DNA from: Guyanagaster necrorhizus
Taxonomy: Eukaryota > Basidiomycota > Agaricomycetes > Agaricales > Physalacriaceae
Assembly: GCF_019112545.1 (NCBI RefSeq)
Contig: NW_025064889.1
Coordinates: forward strand, 62,001-126,000
DNA: 64,000 nucleotides
Reading direction: 5' to 3'
Below the pieces are notes generated by a model, which was given only the letters and a program-made list of their open reading frames with translations, made no database searches and had not been told where the DNA came from. Position numbers and translations under genes: made by a program. Positions 10,061-21,847 of the stretch are shown in pieces; within the stretch, counting starts at the first letter, position 1, and each line of letters starts with the position of its first letter.

Positions 10061-12820
10061 CCGCGGCCTCTGCGCCTTGCTATGTGAGTGCTCCCAATCG
10101 CTATCGCTAAAGAGTCTAATATCATGCATGACAGATGCGGTGCAGGGGCAGCCGGACTCTGTCTTGCGTATAAGATTCTGGAAGCGCAGAAGAAGGATAT
10201 ACTTGGGCCTATCGAATTTATCTTGTTCGAGAAAGATGATGGTGAGTACTTGTTTAAGAAGAAAATATTTTTCATTTAGTAAAGATTATATAGATTACAC
10301 AGGGACATGGTGAGGAAATTAGTATGCTCGCCCAATCTCATACCTCATCATTATGCGGAACAGGCATGCGAACAGGTATCCCGGCTGTCGATGTACGCTT
10401 GTTACTTATTCATCCACAAGTGCCTCAGATGCTGACGCCAAGGATTCTGAAGGTGACCTTCCAAGTGCTACTTATCAATTCTCATTCGCACCCTACGCCG
10501 ACTGGCCCCAGTAAGAGTCAGGCTTTCTTTCATATCACATGTTTTGATTTTTTTCAAGATTTTATTCTTATGCCGAGGATATCAAGAAATATTTCAAAAT
10601 ATTTGCCGAAAAATTTCACATTGTTTCTCATATCCGCCTTCGACGCAAAGTTACAGCAGCGGTTTATGACGCAGCCTCGGGTGCGTGGGACGTAACGGTG
10701 CAGAACTTGGAAACATTGCAAATGCGCACGGAGACCTATGATATCTTTGCACCAGCAACGGGTGTCTTGAGGTAAGTCAATTGTCACTCCCTTCGCATAT
10801 CAGACCTTGAACTCTTTCTAGTAACGTAAATCGACCATTTATTCCCGGTTTGGAGTCGTTTACCAAGACACCAGTTCTGCACACCGCTGAATGGCCCGTC
10901 GATTTCGACTAGAAGAGCGCCTTCAAGGATGAACACATGTGCGTCCTCTCTATTCCTGCTTTATCGAAAAGCATTGTGCAGAGAAGTCTATCAGTGCTGT
11001 GATTGGCGTCGGTTGCTCTGGTCTGCAAACAATCGGAACCATTGCGCCTCATTGCAAGACTTTGGACGTTTATGCCAGAACGAAATTTTGGGTGTTTTCA
11101 TTCGTTATCCATACCTTGAAGCTCGATACTCACCAGACGCTAGATAATCCCCCCCGTCGGCGCGGTTGACACACTGAAAGAACGTAAATGGAAGAACGAG
11201 AACTTCTCCTGTAAGCATTGAGCTCTTCTGAGGTTCAGCTGTTGATATTAACTTCGCATAGATTCAGAAGAAGAACGTACTCTATTTATCGAGAGGCCAG
11301 AGACACTGTACAAGCATCTCAAGGAAATTTCTTCCTCAATAAACACTTTGTACGGTTCGTGGTCACCGTCGCGTCTACTAAATCAAAGGAAACTCGCTAA
11401 GCCAACATCTCCAGATTTTCTGCGAAGAGATTCTGTGGGACAAATGGTAAAAATTGTACGCATAATCTTAGTCTCGCTGATTTAATTGAGCGTTGACAGG
11501 ACATCAGGCGGATCACCCTTGAGCACATGAAGTCGTGTTTGGGGCGTGATGATCTTCTTCAGAAGTTAATACCATCAGAGTAAGCACTCTTATTTGCTCC
11601 TCCTTCTAGCTGATCACTTACTTCACTTTTGGAACAGTCACGGCGTTGGGGTATGCAAATTATACTTGTTGGCTACCTGTTGTACCTGAGGCTTTCTCCC
11701 AGTGTCGCAGAGCCACACCTGGTGCCGCTTTCTTTGAAGCGTAGGGTATTTCTCCGAAGGTGACATGCATACCATTGACCTCCTCTTCCTAGGCTGAAAC
11801 TTCCGAACGTTACTTTTATAAACGATCCCATCAAAAAAATCACTCCGAACGGTATTGTCACTGAAAAAGGCGTTGAGCGTCCGGTGGACCGTCTTATTCT
11901 CGCGACTGGGTTCGATACGAGTTTCAAGCCAAGATACCGGCTCCGAGGAAAAGACGGCATCGACCTGAGAGATGCCTGGTCTCAGAGACCGAAAGGTTTG
12001 GGTCTCCTATCTTTGTCTTCAAGGTAATATTCATTAAATGCACACAATATGGCAGCCTACTTGTCAATAGCGGTTGCGGGATTCCCCAATATGTTCTTCA
12101 TAGGTTGTGGGCCCGGTATCACATACGCTAATGGGCCATTCTTAACCTGTGTAGAAGCACAAGCGGACTACGTCGTGGCATGCTTGTATGTTCAGAATCG
12201 ACCGATGGATAGATCATACTGATTATAAACAAGGTCTAAGCTGCAGAAGCAGGACTTGAAGTCCATGGAAGTTGACCGTGATGTACAGGAGGAATATAAC
12301 ATTCAACAAGAGTGTATGTTTTTTTTGCTTGGACTTATTCGCACTGTTGATAATGATTGATCAACATCTGCAGCCCTTATGAAGGATCTTATATGGGTAT
12401 AGATTTCCTTCGTTAATCTTGACTTTTAACGACCCATTTTACAGTCCGACCCCTGCGCTTCCTGGTATAAGGGTGGCAAAGTTGATGGTGAACCGGACGC
12501 ACTGTACGCGGGAAGCAGTACGTTTGGCATGATATCAATAAAATTTTACATTGTTGACCAACGATGCTCTTCAGCTCTCCAATTTATGGAAACACTGGCG
12601 TCTCCCAGGTGGGAAGACTGGAAGTTTGTTCCCTTGTATCAAAACCGCTTCTCTTTCTTGGGAAACGGGGAATCCTCGGTGCGTAGCAACCGTAGTTCGT
12701 ATGACCTTGGCGTTGACACGAGGAAATTAGATCGAGGCTTCTGGAGGTGACAGAGCGTACTACATCACAATGGAAGACGCGAAGAATGCCCTCAAAGCTA
12801 GCGACTATAAAGCCGATTGA
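10061..12820 (+). pseudogene. flavin monooxygenase, Baeyer-Villiger type, with one in-frame TAG and no visible start
   Basis: About twenty short exons can be joined into one frame of 1737 nt (579 codons), matching the family length. Introns I place include 10084-10134, 10242-10302, 10310-10363, 10393-10452, 10511-10558, 10772-10821, 10939-10994, 11092-11143, 11211-11261, 11447-11499, 11580-11637, 11651-11702, 11741-11792, 11996-12055, 12186-12233, 12314-12373, 12397-12444, 12518-12574 and 12679-12730. Motifs: FAD site GAGAAGL, GTWHANRYPGCRCD, a BVMO-like HTAEWP following FIPG, NADPH-site GVGCSG, and ATGFD. Such enzymes insert or add oxygen using FAD and NADPH. The frame is broken once, by TAG at 10910-10912 (about codon 176), where the family has Trp. 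No in-frame ATG is found upstream. A further upstream exon ending at 9998 (GTAAGT donor) also lacks ATG. Likely a young pseudogene; a sequencing error at the TAG is possible. Confidence 0.85.
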
Positions 12821-13198
12821 ATGGACTGAACGAAATTATTTTGTTCTTAGCTCTTATTTGTCGATTTTCTTTTTGCTCCGCTAGCATAGATTGGATAAAT
12901 AACTCTGCACAACTTCCACTAGAACAACAAATGTAACCCTTATTCGTCGTCTCAGGTGTCCCGTCCAGTTGGATATAGTTAGTGACATTGAGATTATCCG
13001 GATCGATATAGCCTCCATAAAACTGGTCATCTATCTGAATTGCCCTCGCTATCTAAGATCATAAATGTTGATATATGACGTTGACGGTTGAGACCAACTT
13101 GACTGACATTGTTCCTCAGAGGGGTACTACCAAGAGGTAGATGAAGATAGGCACGGGATCTGGATGACGACAGAGGATTTCACGGATCATATCGATTT
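12821..13198. other. intergenic
   Basis: Nothing recognisable. It separates the monooxygenase 3' end from the decayed NTPase on the other strand. Confidence 0.5.
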
Positions 13199-14740
13199 CT
13201 AGTCCATAGCCTTCGTTCTCAGCTTCTCAGGTCGTTGTCCGCAAAATATGCAGGACTGTTGGATCTGAGATCGCCCTGTTCGGTCCTGAAGAATCGGGCG
13301 ACGAGCCATGGTCAAAGAATAATCCATTAAACAAGAAGTCTTTAGTGACCTCGCGAGGAATGTAGAAGGAAGTTGTGTCACAAAGAGTCCTTTGGCGCCA
13401 CTGATAGGAAGATAGTGATTACTACGAATCTCAGGGTTGATAAGGGTCTCTGTCCCCTCGACCAGACTCATTTCCCGAAGAGGAGCCAAACGTTTGGATT
13501 GCGTCGTTTCCCGGCATATGTGCTTGCGAGCAATGACTTGAAAAAGCCATCGGCTAGCGACAGTTCGAGCAGGTTTATGGCTGAAAAGAGAGTAGCAGGC
13601 CGCGCATCTTCGTACTCAAGATGAACAAGTTGATCCCACACTTTTTATGTAAGACAAGGGGAGCGGAAGTCGAGATACATGTCGTCCCACCCCGGTCCAT
13701 CAGTTGGAGTCGGTTGACGAAACATTAGAGCCGCAGAATAAGGTATATCAAAATTGTCCCATGTAAGCAGTGAAAAGTGGTGAGTACTTGGAAGCGGGAC
13801 TAGAAACGCGTGGATGAGGACCATAGATACGGTCTATAATAGTAATCGATCCCTGGGATAAGAGACGACTATAAACGTCCCTTATGATAAACCCACAAAA
13901 GTTCAATACTTGTGATAATAGCGATCGACACAGGACATACAGGACGAGCGTGGCATCGCAACTCAAAAGCTCGGCCCTATCTAAGATGTTGAGAAATAGA
14001 ATACAGGGACGATGAGCAGGAAGCACACCCTATAGAAATTTCCTCGTCGCTCCAAGGATTCATAACGAACCGAGAAGCATACCTCCTTTTGGCCCAACTG
14101 GAATACAGCTCTTCTGACCGTGATGAAGCGAGTGTAGGGAAGAGATACCCGTGCCTGATGAGCTGTAGCGGATAATGCGTGAGGTCTATCACCCGGACGC
14201 CATCTTTCGAACAGAAGGGTTCGACCAAAGAAGTAGAACACAATATCCCGGGACTCTTGCAGACATCATATGAGAGGTAGAAGAGGAAAACAGACTTTCC
14301 GATGCCTGAATGACCATCTGGAACAACGTTCCGAGTATAAGGCGCTGCAGCTGCTCGAAGAGCTAGATATTTTACTTGCGAACCAATAGTCAGGAGCCAG
14401 AAAAAGCAAAAATATGGAGGTCTGAGAATGCTGGAAGGTGTATGACTGTGTTGGCACTGAGAAGGTTGTTGTTTCCCCACCAGCGTTCATGAAAATGTTG
14501 CAAAGTGGCAGTCGACGTCGGAGTCATGAGGGGAATGAATAGTCTTCAAAAAATTGACCAATTTCGATCGGACCCGACGGCCCGCGCTTGAGGGCAAGTG
14601 GGTGAAGCTGCTTTCTTGTTGAAATCGACGCCGACAATCCAAATGTCAAGTAGCCTTTGGAAGAGTGTACCTTGGCTTTTCTATACAAATCAGCGTAAGT
14701 TTCCTGTTGGTCATTCCTTTGGAACAGCGTGTCCTTCACT
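13199..14740 (-). pseudogene. decayed P-loop NTPase protein (Crinkler/RHS-like)
   Basis: Fragments in several minus-strand frames read like one degraded gene. The best piece (13977-14480) has a Walker A motif GHSGIGKS preceded by RNVVP and followed by FLFYL, then SKDGVRVIDL, SSRSEELYSSWAKR and FVMNPWSDEEI. This order is typical of the NTPase half of fungal Crinkler/RHS-like proteins. Upstream (about 14640) a short LDIW segment resembles the end of a Crinkler N-terminal domain. Downstream (13199-13489) a frame with SNHYLPISG may be the C-terminal region. Frames change repeatedly and no consistent set of introns restores them, so I call it a pseudogene. The family name is from memory; the P-loop is plain. 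Confidence 0.5.
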
Positions 14741-15828
14741 CGTTTTGATAGACCTAATCTACACTTCTGCTTTTGCTTGTAGATGCCGGGGTACTAAAAC
14801 TCCTGTACTTATTGGCAGCACAAGATTTATAGATCCCCTCCTGGTCGCCATTCCGTACCTACTCTCGAATCAGGTCTTTCTTCTGCATTCGGATCGTCGA
14901 ATTATTTAATGATTATGCACAAGCAATCATTACTTGAGGTGTCTTCGTCGCTTTGCTACACGCAAAACCCCGGATTTTCTACGTCAGTGAAATGTCACAA
15001 CGGAACAATCTAGCATCACATCCTCAGGAGTTCTATAATCGTCGGAAACGTCTGGTATATTTCTTTCCCTCCCCTCCCCCTCCCAAGCCCCCGCCCTCAC
15101 CATTGATATATCCCCTAGTACTTGGAAAAATTCACTCCTCAAGACCGATATAAATCCAAGTATCTATCACCCCAACGAGGCTTCGGATCTGGTTGACGTA
15201 TCTAATTCCGGGTGCGCAGGACATTACAATCCTGGCCGTGTTCAATATCATTGCGGCTGATCAAGGCAACCTGTCGAGCCGTGTTCGCGTCGCACTTGTT
15301 GCAGGTTCCTTTTCTCAAGGTCGTGGGATTAGTCGTATGCTAAATACCTTATCTTTAGTCAAGTCGGGCAACCGTATCCATCAACGCGGCTCTTCCCTTG
15401 AAGTATTATAGACAAGCTTGACTCCAGATTTGAAACGAGGACGCTCGAGATTGCAAGACAGTGTCCTTCTGGTGATTGGTCACTGAAATTCCCCATAAGC
15501 AAATGATGCTCAAGACGAGTACCCGTCATGGTAGCCCTCCATTTGAACATTTTGTCCATCAGCTTATCCATATGTTTGATTCCCCAGGTTTTCCACGGTG
15601 ATTGAAGAGAATAGAAGATACATGTACGTTATCCGACTTAGGTTGCTTGCTCTGTTAAAGCAAAGTAATGTAAGCTACTATTGTCCCATGATCCATATGG
15701 TACCTACGCTTTACAGGATAATGTTTGAAACAAAAGAAATCAGTAATGCAACAGAAAATGAAACAGGCAGTTGGTGAGGACGGATGTACACGCGCGCCTG
15801 CACGCTACAATGCGGATGAGGACGCCGG
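14741..15828. other. intergenic, pyrimidine-rich stretch
   Basis: No gene supported. It contains a C/T-rich tract at about 15060-15105. Short ORFs on both strands lack family features. Confidence 0.5.
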
Positions 15829-16818
15829 CTAACGATTCTCGTCTAGCTGGACCAACTCCAGATAACTCTCCGGAACCAAGGCATGCTGTTGCTGCATAGC
15901 CTTGTTCTTCTCTTTATCCACGACGACAACGGCCCAACCTACTCCCCCTCCTCGACCTACCACCCTGACGATCTGGTCTTCCTCCAGCGCCATCTCCGCA
16001 GTACCCTCCGGCTCAAAGGCATACAGCGCCTTATATAAACCTGGTAGCAACGGCTCATCTACACTTTCTTCTTCTTCGACGTCGTAAAACTCGTCTTCAT
16101 CCTCGTGGTCATCATCATCATCGGCCTCGACAAAATTCCGTTCCAGATCCGATTTGCTCGGAAACCCATCGCCTCCAGACCCACCCGCAGAAGGCGACGA
16201 TGACGACGAAGGATGGCTAGCACCGAAATTCCAGCTGAGCCGACCAATACCCCATCTGAAACGCGACCAGCCTTCGTCCCCTTCGTCGTCTTCATCTTTG
16301 TCTTCCTCCTTGTCGCTGTCTGCTTCTAGACGGTTGATGACAGCCGGTCGATTAGGCTTGGGTACGTCTGGCCCTAGCCCCCGGTGCCGTTCGTCTGTCG
16401 CAGGATACCCAAAATCACGTATACAGATCTCAGCAACGACGCGCTTCTTTGAAGAGGAGGTCACAGAAGTCACGGACAACGCGATAGACTGCGTCCGTGT
16501 GGAGTTAGCCCGGGACAATGAAATGCCACTTGACGAGGGTGCACCTGAGGCACGGCGAGACATCGCCGGTGAGGGAGGAGCTGGTCGATTCGACGCAAGT
16601 GAAGATACTGAATTCCGGCTCGCTTTTGGTGGTATAACCGGCATGGGCGTCGTTGGTGTCGTTACCGACGGCTCAGGTGCCGCCGGCGGTGTCGGCGTTA
16701 TTGGGGAAAAAACACAGACTGGCGAGGCTGGCATGGTGTCTGATGGAAGTGTGTATCTTTCCTGAGATTTTGGCTTGTTTTTTGAACTTGGTATGGCAAA
16801 TTCATGGACACTGGGCAT
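15829..16818 (-). CDS. SH3-domain protein with disordered acidic linker, 329 aa
   Basis: Single minus-strand frame. Residues 1-130 are Pro/Ser/Thr-rich. Residues about 165-250 are disordered with two strongly acidic runs. The C-terminal 65 residues form an SH3 domain, with the opening ALYAFEPEGTAEMAL, a GWAVVV strand and the closing LVPESYLELV. The SH3 most resembles that of the Bud14/Tea4 polarity-protein group (inference by memory). Such proteins bind Pro-rich partners at cell-end or bud sites. The start chosen is the first ATG of the open frame (16818). An additional 5' exon cannot be excluded, because the family is usually longer. No breaks. Confidence 0.8.
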   Translation of the reverse strand: MPSVHEFAIPSSKNKPKSQERYTLPSDTMPASPVCVFSPITPTPPAAPEPSVTTPTTPMPVIPPKASRNSVSSLASNRPAPPSPAMSRRASGAPSSSGISLSRANSTRTQSIALSVTSVTSSSKKRVVAEICIRDFGYPATDERHRGLGPDVPKPNRPAVINRLEADSDKEEDKDEDDEGDEGWSRFRWGIGRLSWNFGASHPSSSSSPSAGGSGGDGFPSKSDLERNFVEADDDDDHEDEDEFYDVEEEESVDEPLLPGLYKALYAFEPEGTAEMALEEDQIVRVVGRGGGVGWAVVVVDKEKNKAMQQQHALVPESYLELVQLDENR

Positions 16819-18064
16819 TGGGGGCGGCAGGAAGGGTGAGCCTGGCGATGGAAATGGCGACGACGAGGGGCGACCGTCAACAGAGAGTGATACTGGGCGC
16901 TCGCCTGGGAAAGTGAATCAGCAACGTACGATGAAGATACAGACAATAAGAGACAGATGGCATCAACGCTGCCGGCTTCGTGATGCAGCCCCTGGCAATA
17001 CCGTTCTCCCACTACATATATAGCCCTGCGGCGCCGGCAATCCATGATTCCTCGATATTCGGCCTCTCTCGCTGCCCTTTTCAAGAAGGAAACTCACCTT
17101 TTGGTTCCGGAAGAACTGCAGATGCCATGGCAAGATGCGATCCCCGACGTAACTGCGCGATGAATGGCTTAGTGCTGTACACACACTGCTCGTCACCGAT
17201 GCTCGTTATGCAGCTCCCAGGGCCTTTGTCGTCCCGGTCGTTGTCCTCGGTGGGTGGCGAATGGTGGTAAATGGTAGCAAAGAGACGTTTGCATTTGTGC
17301 CTGTTTGGATGTCATGTCGTTGCTATGGTTGCCATGGCACCTTGCCCAGGTTGCCGTTTTTAGCCACGACGCCTTTTAATTTGGCTTGGATACCAGAATA
17401 TCTACAGTGGACTCTTTCCTGGTCTAGTCATCGATGCTCATAGGTCCCAATTTTATGTATTTCACCTCACTAACCAACCCATTTCTCCTCAGCACCGAAA
17501 TACAGATTTCATCAAGAAATTAATATTGGTGACATCGAAGCCATTCAAAAGGATTTGCATCCGTACCCCCTGGCTGACGCTAACCGGACTCTGCATCACT
17601 ACCCCGTAATTAATTCGATATCGAATACATATCATCATCATGCCGACCCGTAGAAAGAGAACGGCCACGGGAACGTAACAGACTTAAAATCTTAGCTCAC
17701 TGAGCAACGTCGTCGTTCCTAAAACCTGTGCAAGATTATGGGTCTTGTCTCCTTGAGGCGGGACGTCAGGTGCGCAGCACAGTTACCTGGGACTTGGCCT
17801 AGACCGAGAAGTACACATGGACCTACAGCAACGACGTCACACGAAGGCCGGCCTCGGTAGAGTAGCGACGACTGGCCAACCATCCCAAGGTAGGCCAACA
17901 ACATTTTTTCCCTTTGAACGACGGTCATAGCACGGAATCTCTTGTCGTCTGATTATTGGGATTCAATTTCTCGATGTTTCGACCCCTGTCTCTGTAGAAC
18001 GTCGTAGTGGTCATTCGCAAACTCGAAAATCCCGGTTTATGTATCACATTAACGATTACTCCTA
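16819..18064. other. intergenic
   Basis: No supported gene. The part just above 16818 may hold the promoter or an unseen 5' exon of the SH3 gene. Confidence 0.5.
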
Positions 18065-19573
18065 TCAAGCGTCGATACCAACAATATTTGGGAAAACCTT
18101 TCCGGCTTGAGATATCATCACTGAATGAAACGAAGTACTGCGAGGACTGCGCTCTATCACCTTCGTCACATTTAGTAAGACAATCCCGCTATCGCTGAGA
18201 TCATCCCAGTCTTCCGGTTCTAATGCACCAACGGGAAAGGTGACGCAATGCACGCTGGGAAACGACGATGTTCTTGATAGAAGCTCTTCAGCATCCTTTG
18301 CTGCACTGGAGTTGTGGCTACCTATGCTGTACACCTCCACGCGTTCCAATTTCGGAAATGCTTTCGGTGGAACGAGCAGCTTGATTAAGACTTTGAAATC
18401 GGCGGTGAGACTAGTAATGCCGGGCATCGCGTTTGCACTAAGAGGGATCAATCGTCCTCTCACAGGTATCTCCCAGTACGGCTCTGCCTTCGGCAGGAAC
18501 ATGAGCTCGCTGAGTGAGGAATGCGCTTCATCTGAGACGAGCTGAACCAATTGGGATGTTGTCATAGTCCGCCTACCCAAAATCAGTTTACGAATTGTAA
18601 GAAGACGGAGACGAGCGAATGGCATATCACTGTGGTCAATAGTCAACGTGTGGATAGGAGAAGCAGCTGCTGAGCGTAGCAGCCAATCGTCGAACCGCTT
18701 AGATATATCCTCGAGACGCAACTCGGTGGGGGCTGTGAATGGTGGTGGGTGGAAGATATGTTGGCGGTTTGGGCCCTTCGCATCCACGTTTAAGAAAGTG
18801 ACGCGCGTTCGTAGTACCTAATAGAGTACACTGTTAGCTATAGTGTAGACTATAGGATACCAATCAGTAACATAAACGAAGTAACATAAGTAGATACTCA
18901 CCCTCACACAGCGTAGCGATAAGCAGAAACGCGGTGAGGGTGCTCGACGGTCCGCATTCAGTATATATTGTCCATCCCGACATAAAGGGGTATCGAGCTC
19001 GGCCGGCGGGATACGACGGAGTTCCTGCTTGCTAATCCAACACCACGTACTTGGCGCCGCGGTGGTCTTCGTTTTGGATCACTGTGAAAGATACGACACT
19101 GTCGTATTCTGCGAGCCGAGTGCAGAAGGCATTGAATGCCCAAGTATTTATGGGGGAGTGAGATATGTAACCTGATATGAAGTACTGGGTGCTTTTGGTC
19201 GCTGGGAATGGTATCGACGTATCGAGAGAATTCCTGGTACTCTTTATCAGTCCGTACTAAATGCCAGGGTCATCGACGGGATATAAGATTTTATCACGAG
19301 CCATAGGCGTAGGTCTGCGAAGGAGGAAAACGGCATGAAACCCCCCAGTGGCACATAGCCGGAAATCGGGCTACAGAATATGCTGTATTGTCTTATATAT
19401 TCATTCGTTGGGGAACACAACCAGCGTGCCATGGCAACGTCTTTAAGTCTCCGACAGACTCGAGCAAGCGAGAAGATGTCCTTTCTGGTTACGAAGTTGC
19501 TAACGATGATCACGAGGAGTTCAGTAGGAAGGCCGACGAGGGAATTAGGCGCTGGTTCATAGTGGTCCTTCAT
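18065..19573 (-). CDS. F-box protein with one unresolved in-frame stop
   Basis: The first exon (from ATG 19573) encodes an F-box near the N-terminus: LVGLPTELLVIIV, then FSLARVCRRLKDVAM. A 41-nt in-phase intron (GTGATA to TTTAG, near 19250-19290) joins it to a frame with THPEG-free, aromatic-rich sequence. The last exon starts at 18817 after an 84-nt intron (18818-18901). It encodes a leucine-rich segment that ends at 18065. One TAG at 19034-19032 interrupts the middle exon, and no normal-length intron removes it. The gene is therefore either a recent pseudogene or has an intron I could not place. Role by family: substrate adaptor of an SCF ubiquitin ligase. Confidence 0.6.
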
Positions 19574-20142
19574 TCTTTTCGCTCTGCATTTGTCGTCGGT
19601 TTCATGTTAAGGAACTGTGAAAATTCTCGGTATACCTACTTTCTCATTGACAAGGATGGGACTTACGGACGTGGATGTTGGAGGAAGGACACCCAAGGAC
19701 CTCCTAACTTATATTCAGAGAGTCCGGCACTACAAAGCCGTCAAACCGAGTCTTCAGCCGCTTTCCAATGTTGAAATAGTATTACCCTGCTACCAAATTA
19801 GTTGCCGACTACTTGGCTTCACGCCAAGAATGCCGAACATTCCTGTCGCCTCGGATTATCTTCTCTCCTTCTTATCCTACAGAGAGTCTGCCATTGTGGC
19901 TTCCATCTCCTTCCTCTCGTCTCTTTCCCCAGCATCCTCTGATAAGCCTTCCTCCCCGGCATCCTTCAGTTCAGCAGGATTTCTGAATTCAACAAATATC
20001 CAGAATCTAATGATGGGGCATTACCGACATCGATCAACGTTACCAGTTATCGTACAAGGCATTAGCACCATAAGTGATGTTATTTCCAAGTACTAAGATC
20101 TACCGAGAACAATGGACAAGAAACGATCTACAGCTATACCCA
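19574..20142. other. intergenic
   Basis: Plus-strand ORFs of 130-160 codons overlap here but show no domain or family pattern. No gene supported. Confidence 0.4.
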
Positions 20143-20731
20143 CTACTGACTCGCCGTCAGTTCATTCAACACCCTGATTACCACCTCTGCAGCGTTGTGC
20201 ACATCTCGGAGATCCCCCTCTGCCACGCATTTCACCACTTGGCTGAACTTGTCAGTGTGCCACCTCAAGAGCTCCATATGAAACCGCTTTTTTGGGCGAT
20301 AGCCAATGCTTTTCCGCGACGTGCTTGGGATTTGTGAAGAGGGATCGCACGGCCAGGGGTGTGACGGCTGCTGGATGAGTGGCTTCGAATACCGTGGGCC
20401 AAGGAATGTCGCTGAAGCACAAGCTTCCTTTTGTCTGGCCCTTCAACTTGGACCATTCTTCATCGTTCGCCTTGTATCGCTTCTCAATCACCTGGGAGCC
20501 CTGGTCTCGCTCCTTCTCCTTCTCCTGCTTCTTCCCTTCAGCTCTTTTATGCGTCTCTTCAGATGTCTGCTGCCGCCTTCGAGCGTTTTCTTCTTCAGCG
20601 CGTCTCCCCTTCTGTTCTTCAACACGCCTTCTCAACTTCTCTTCTAAACGCCTTCTCAGCTCTTCAGTGTGCTTCTCTCCAGCACGCTTTCTCATCTTCT
20701 CTTTAAAGCGTTCATCTCCTGAGGGTTGCAT
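20143..20731 (-). pseudogene. coiled-coil protein with frameshifted RWH-type C-terminal domain
   Basis: From ATG 20731 the frame encodes about 90 residues of highly charged Arg/Glu/Lys coiled coil. A conserved agaricomycete C-terminal domain follows: EEWSKLK, then FSDIPWP and LFTNPKHV. At a run of six A residues (plus-strand T run 20288-20293) the frame goes out. Removing one base restores the expected continuation with LLRWHTDKF and a Leu-rich tail, ending at TAG 20145-20143. The family is common in mushrooms and of unknown function; the domain has a loose J-domain-like look. Either a frameshift mutation or a homopolymer error. A 5' exon above 20731 is likely but was not resolved. Confidence 0.6.
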
Positions 20732-21364
20732 CGCGCCTCGTGTCTAAACTTTCGATTCCGGTAGTATACGCGTCCCTTAAGACGGCGCTCTTCCAAGAAT
20801 CCCTCTCTTTCGTACTCAACACAATACGTGAAACAGGACATTGGTGAGAGAATGAATGCAGAGGTTGGGGGAGGTCTGATGATCCAGCGTGGGATGGTAC
20901 AAGGCGTGTCCAAGTAAAGATAACATTTTGTTCGGTGCGACAGTTATCCTGCGTTCCATTCGCTGATAAGAAACAGGTATCAGCACGCCATCCGATGTGG
21001 CGTTCTGCTAGGTCGTCTTCGATTTCCTGATAGATCAAATGACAAACTATTGATCATTTTTTTCGGATGGAAATGCCATGGAACGCAAGTTTGAAACCTT
21101 ACCGTCTAGAGACTTGGTCTGAACTACATCCTGTGGCTGGTGTAGATATCCGATCACCCCAGATCTATTTTGATGACTGTCCTTCGAAGGTGACTGAGAT
21201 TCGGTAACATTGACAGGCAAAGATGCAAATGGAAGAGGAAGGTTTGAAAGAGACAAGGTAGTAAAGGAAGAAGGCTTAGCTACGCCATTGCTAGAAAGAG
21301 GGTGGTTTTACTTCTCTGAGTCTTTGAACGAACCCCTCCCTTTTTTCTTCGCCGGTCCGACATT
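20732..21364 (-). other. unresolved upstream exons or spacer
   Basis: Minus-strand ORFs in different frames (to 21038 and to 21256) could be exons of the coiled-coil gene or of the small gene starting at 21847. I could not join them with confident splice sites. Confidence 0.25.
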
Positions 21365-21847
21365 TCAGCCTGACCGAGAAACTCTTCTGAAATATTCAGC
21401 CACAACTTGATACGGAATGAAAAAGTATTCCATTTGAATCTTGGCATGCAGCGTAAGTGCAGGATCTCTCTTCTTCGAGATAGGATGAGAAAGAATATAG
21501 AGGATATCGTCCTGTGATGCAACACAGATTCCTTTGTACAAAAGGACGTCGACGTCGGAAGAATAAGTGAGATATCGATCCTGCAAACTAGGATCTAGGA
21601 AAAATTCAAACCCCGAAGAAGGCGTGCGCTGGAGATGCAAACAGAGTCTGAGATAGTTTGTAGCGGTCATGATGCCAGATGCAGTTGAAGGAGTCCGCAG
21701 GGCGTATTCGTCCAAGTAATCATTGAAATCGGCCAAAATCGAAAGCAAGGATACTTCTCCTTCCTTCATGAATTGATTCTGCCAAGGCAGGTGAATATAT
21801 GTGGACGCTGAAGTCTTCCGTCGTTTTTGAGTCCGCCGAGTTGACAT
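21365..21847 (-). CDS. hypothetical protein, 160 aa
   Basis: Single frame starting with a basic segment STRRTQKRRKTS, a likely nuclear localisation signal. It continues with a globular-looking, Leu/Tyr-rich body (LADFNDYLDEYAL, TNYLRLCLHLQ). No family recognised. The sequence composition is protein-like and the start is a clean ATG, but there is no supporting domain or intron. It may be the first exon of a longer gene reaching into 20732-21364. Confidence 0.4.
   Translation of the reverse strand: MSTRRTQKRRKTSASTYIHLPWQNQFMKEGEVSLLSILADFNDYLDEYALRTPSTASGIMTATNYLRLCLHLQRTPSSGFEFFLDPSLQDRYLTYSSDVDVLLYKGICVASQDDILYILSHPISKKRDPALTLHAKIQMEYFFIPYQVVAEYFRRVSRSG

Noticed and set aside
11742..11744. 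A second in-frame TAG in the monooxygenase
   Set aside because: It falls inside a 52-nt intron (11741-11792) that restores the family frame at EALKLPN.
16154..16765. 203-codon plus-strand ORF
   Set aside because: Antisense shadow of the SH3 gene. Its composition mirrors the Ser/Asp-rich coding strand and it has no family features.
19388..20096. Plus-strand ORFs of 128 and 159 codons
   Set aside because: Opposite and downstream of the F-box gene start, with no domain, intron or composition support.
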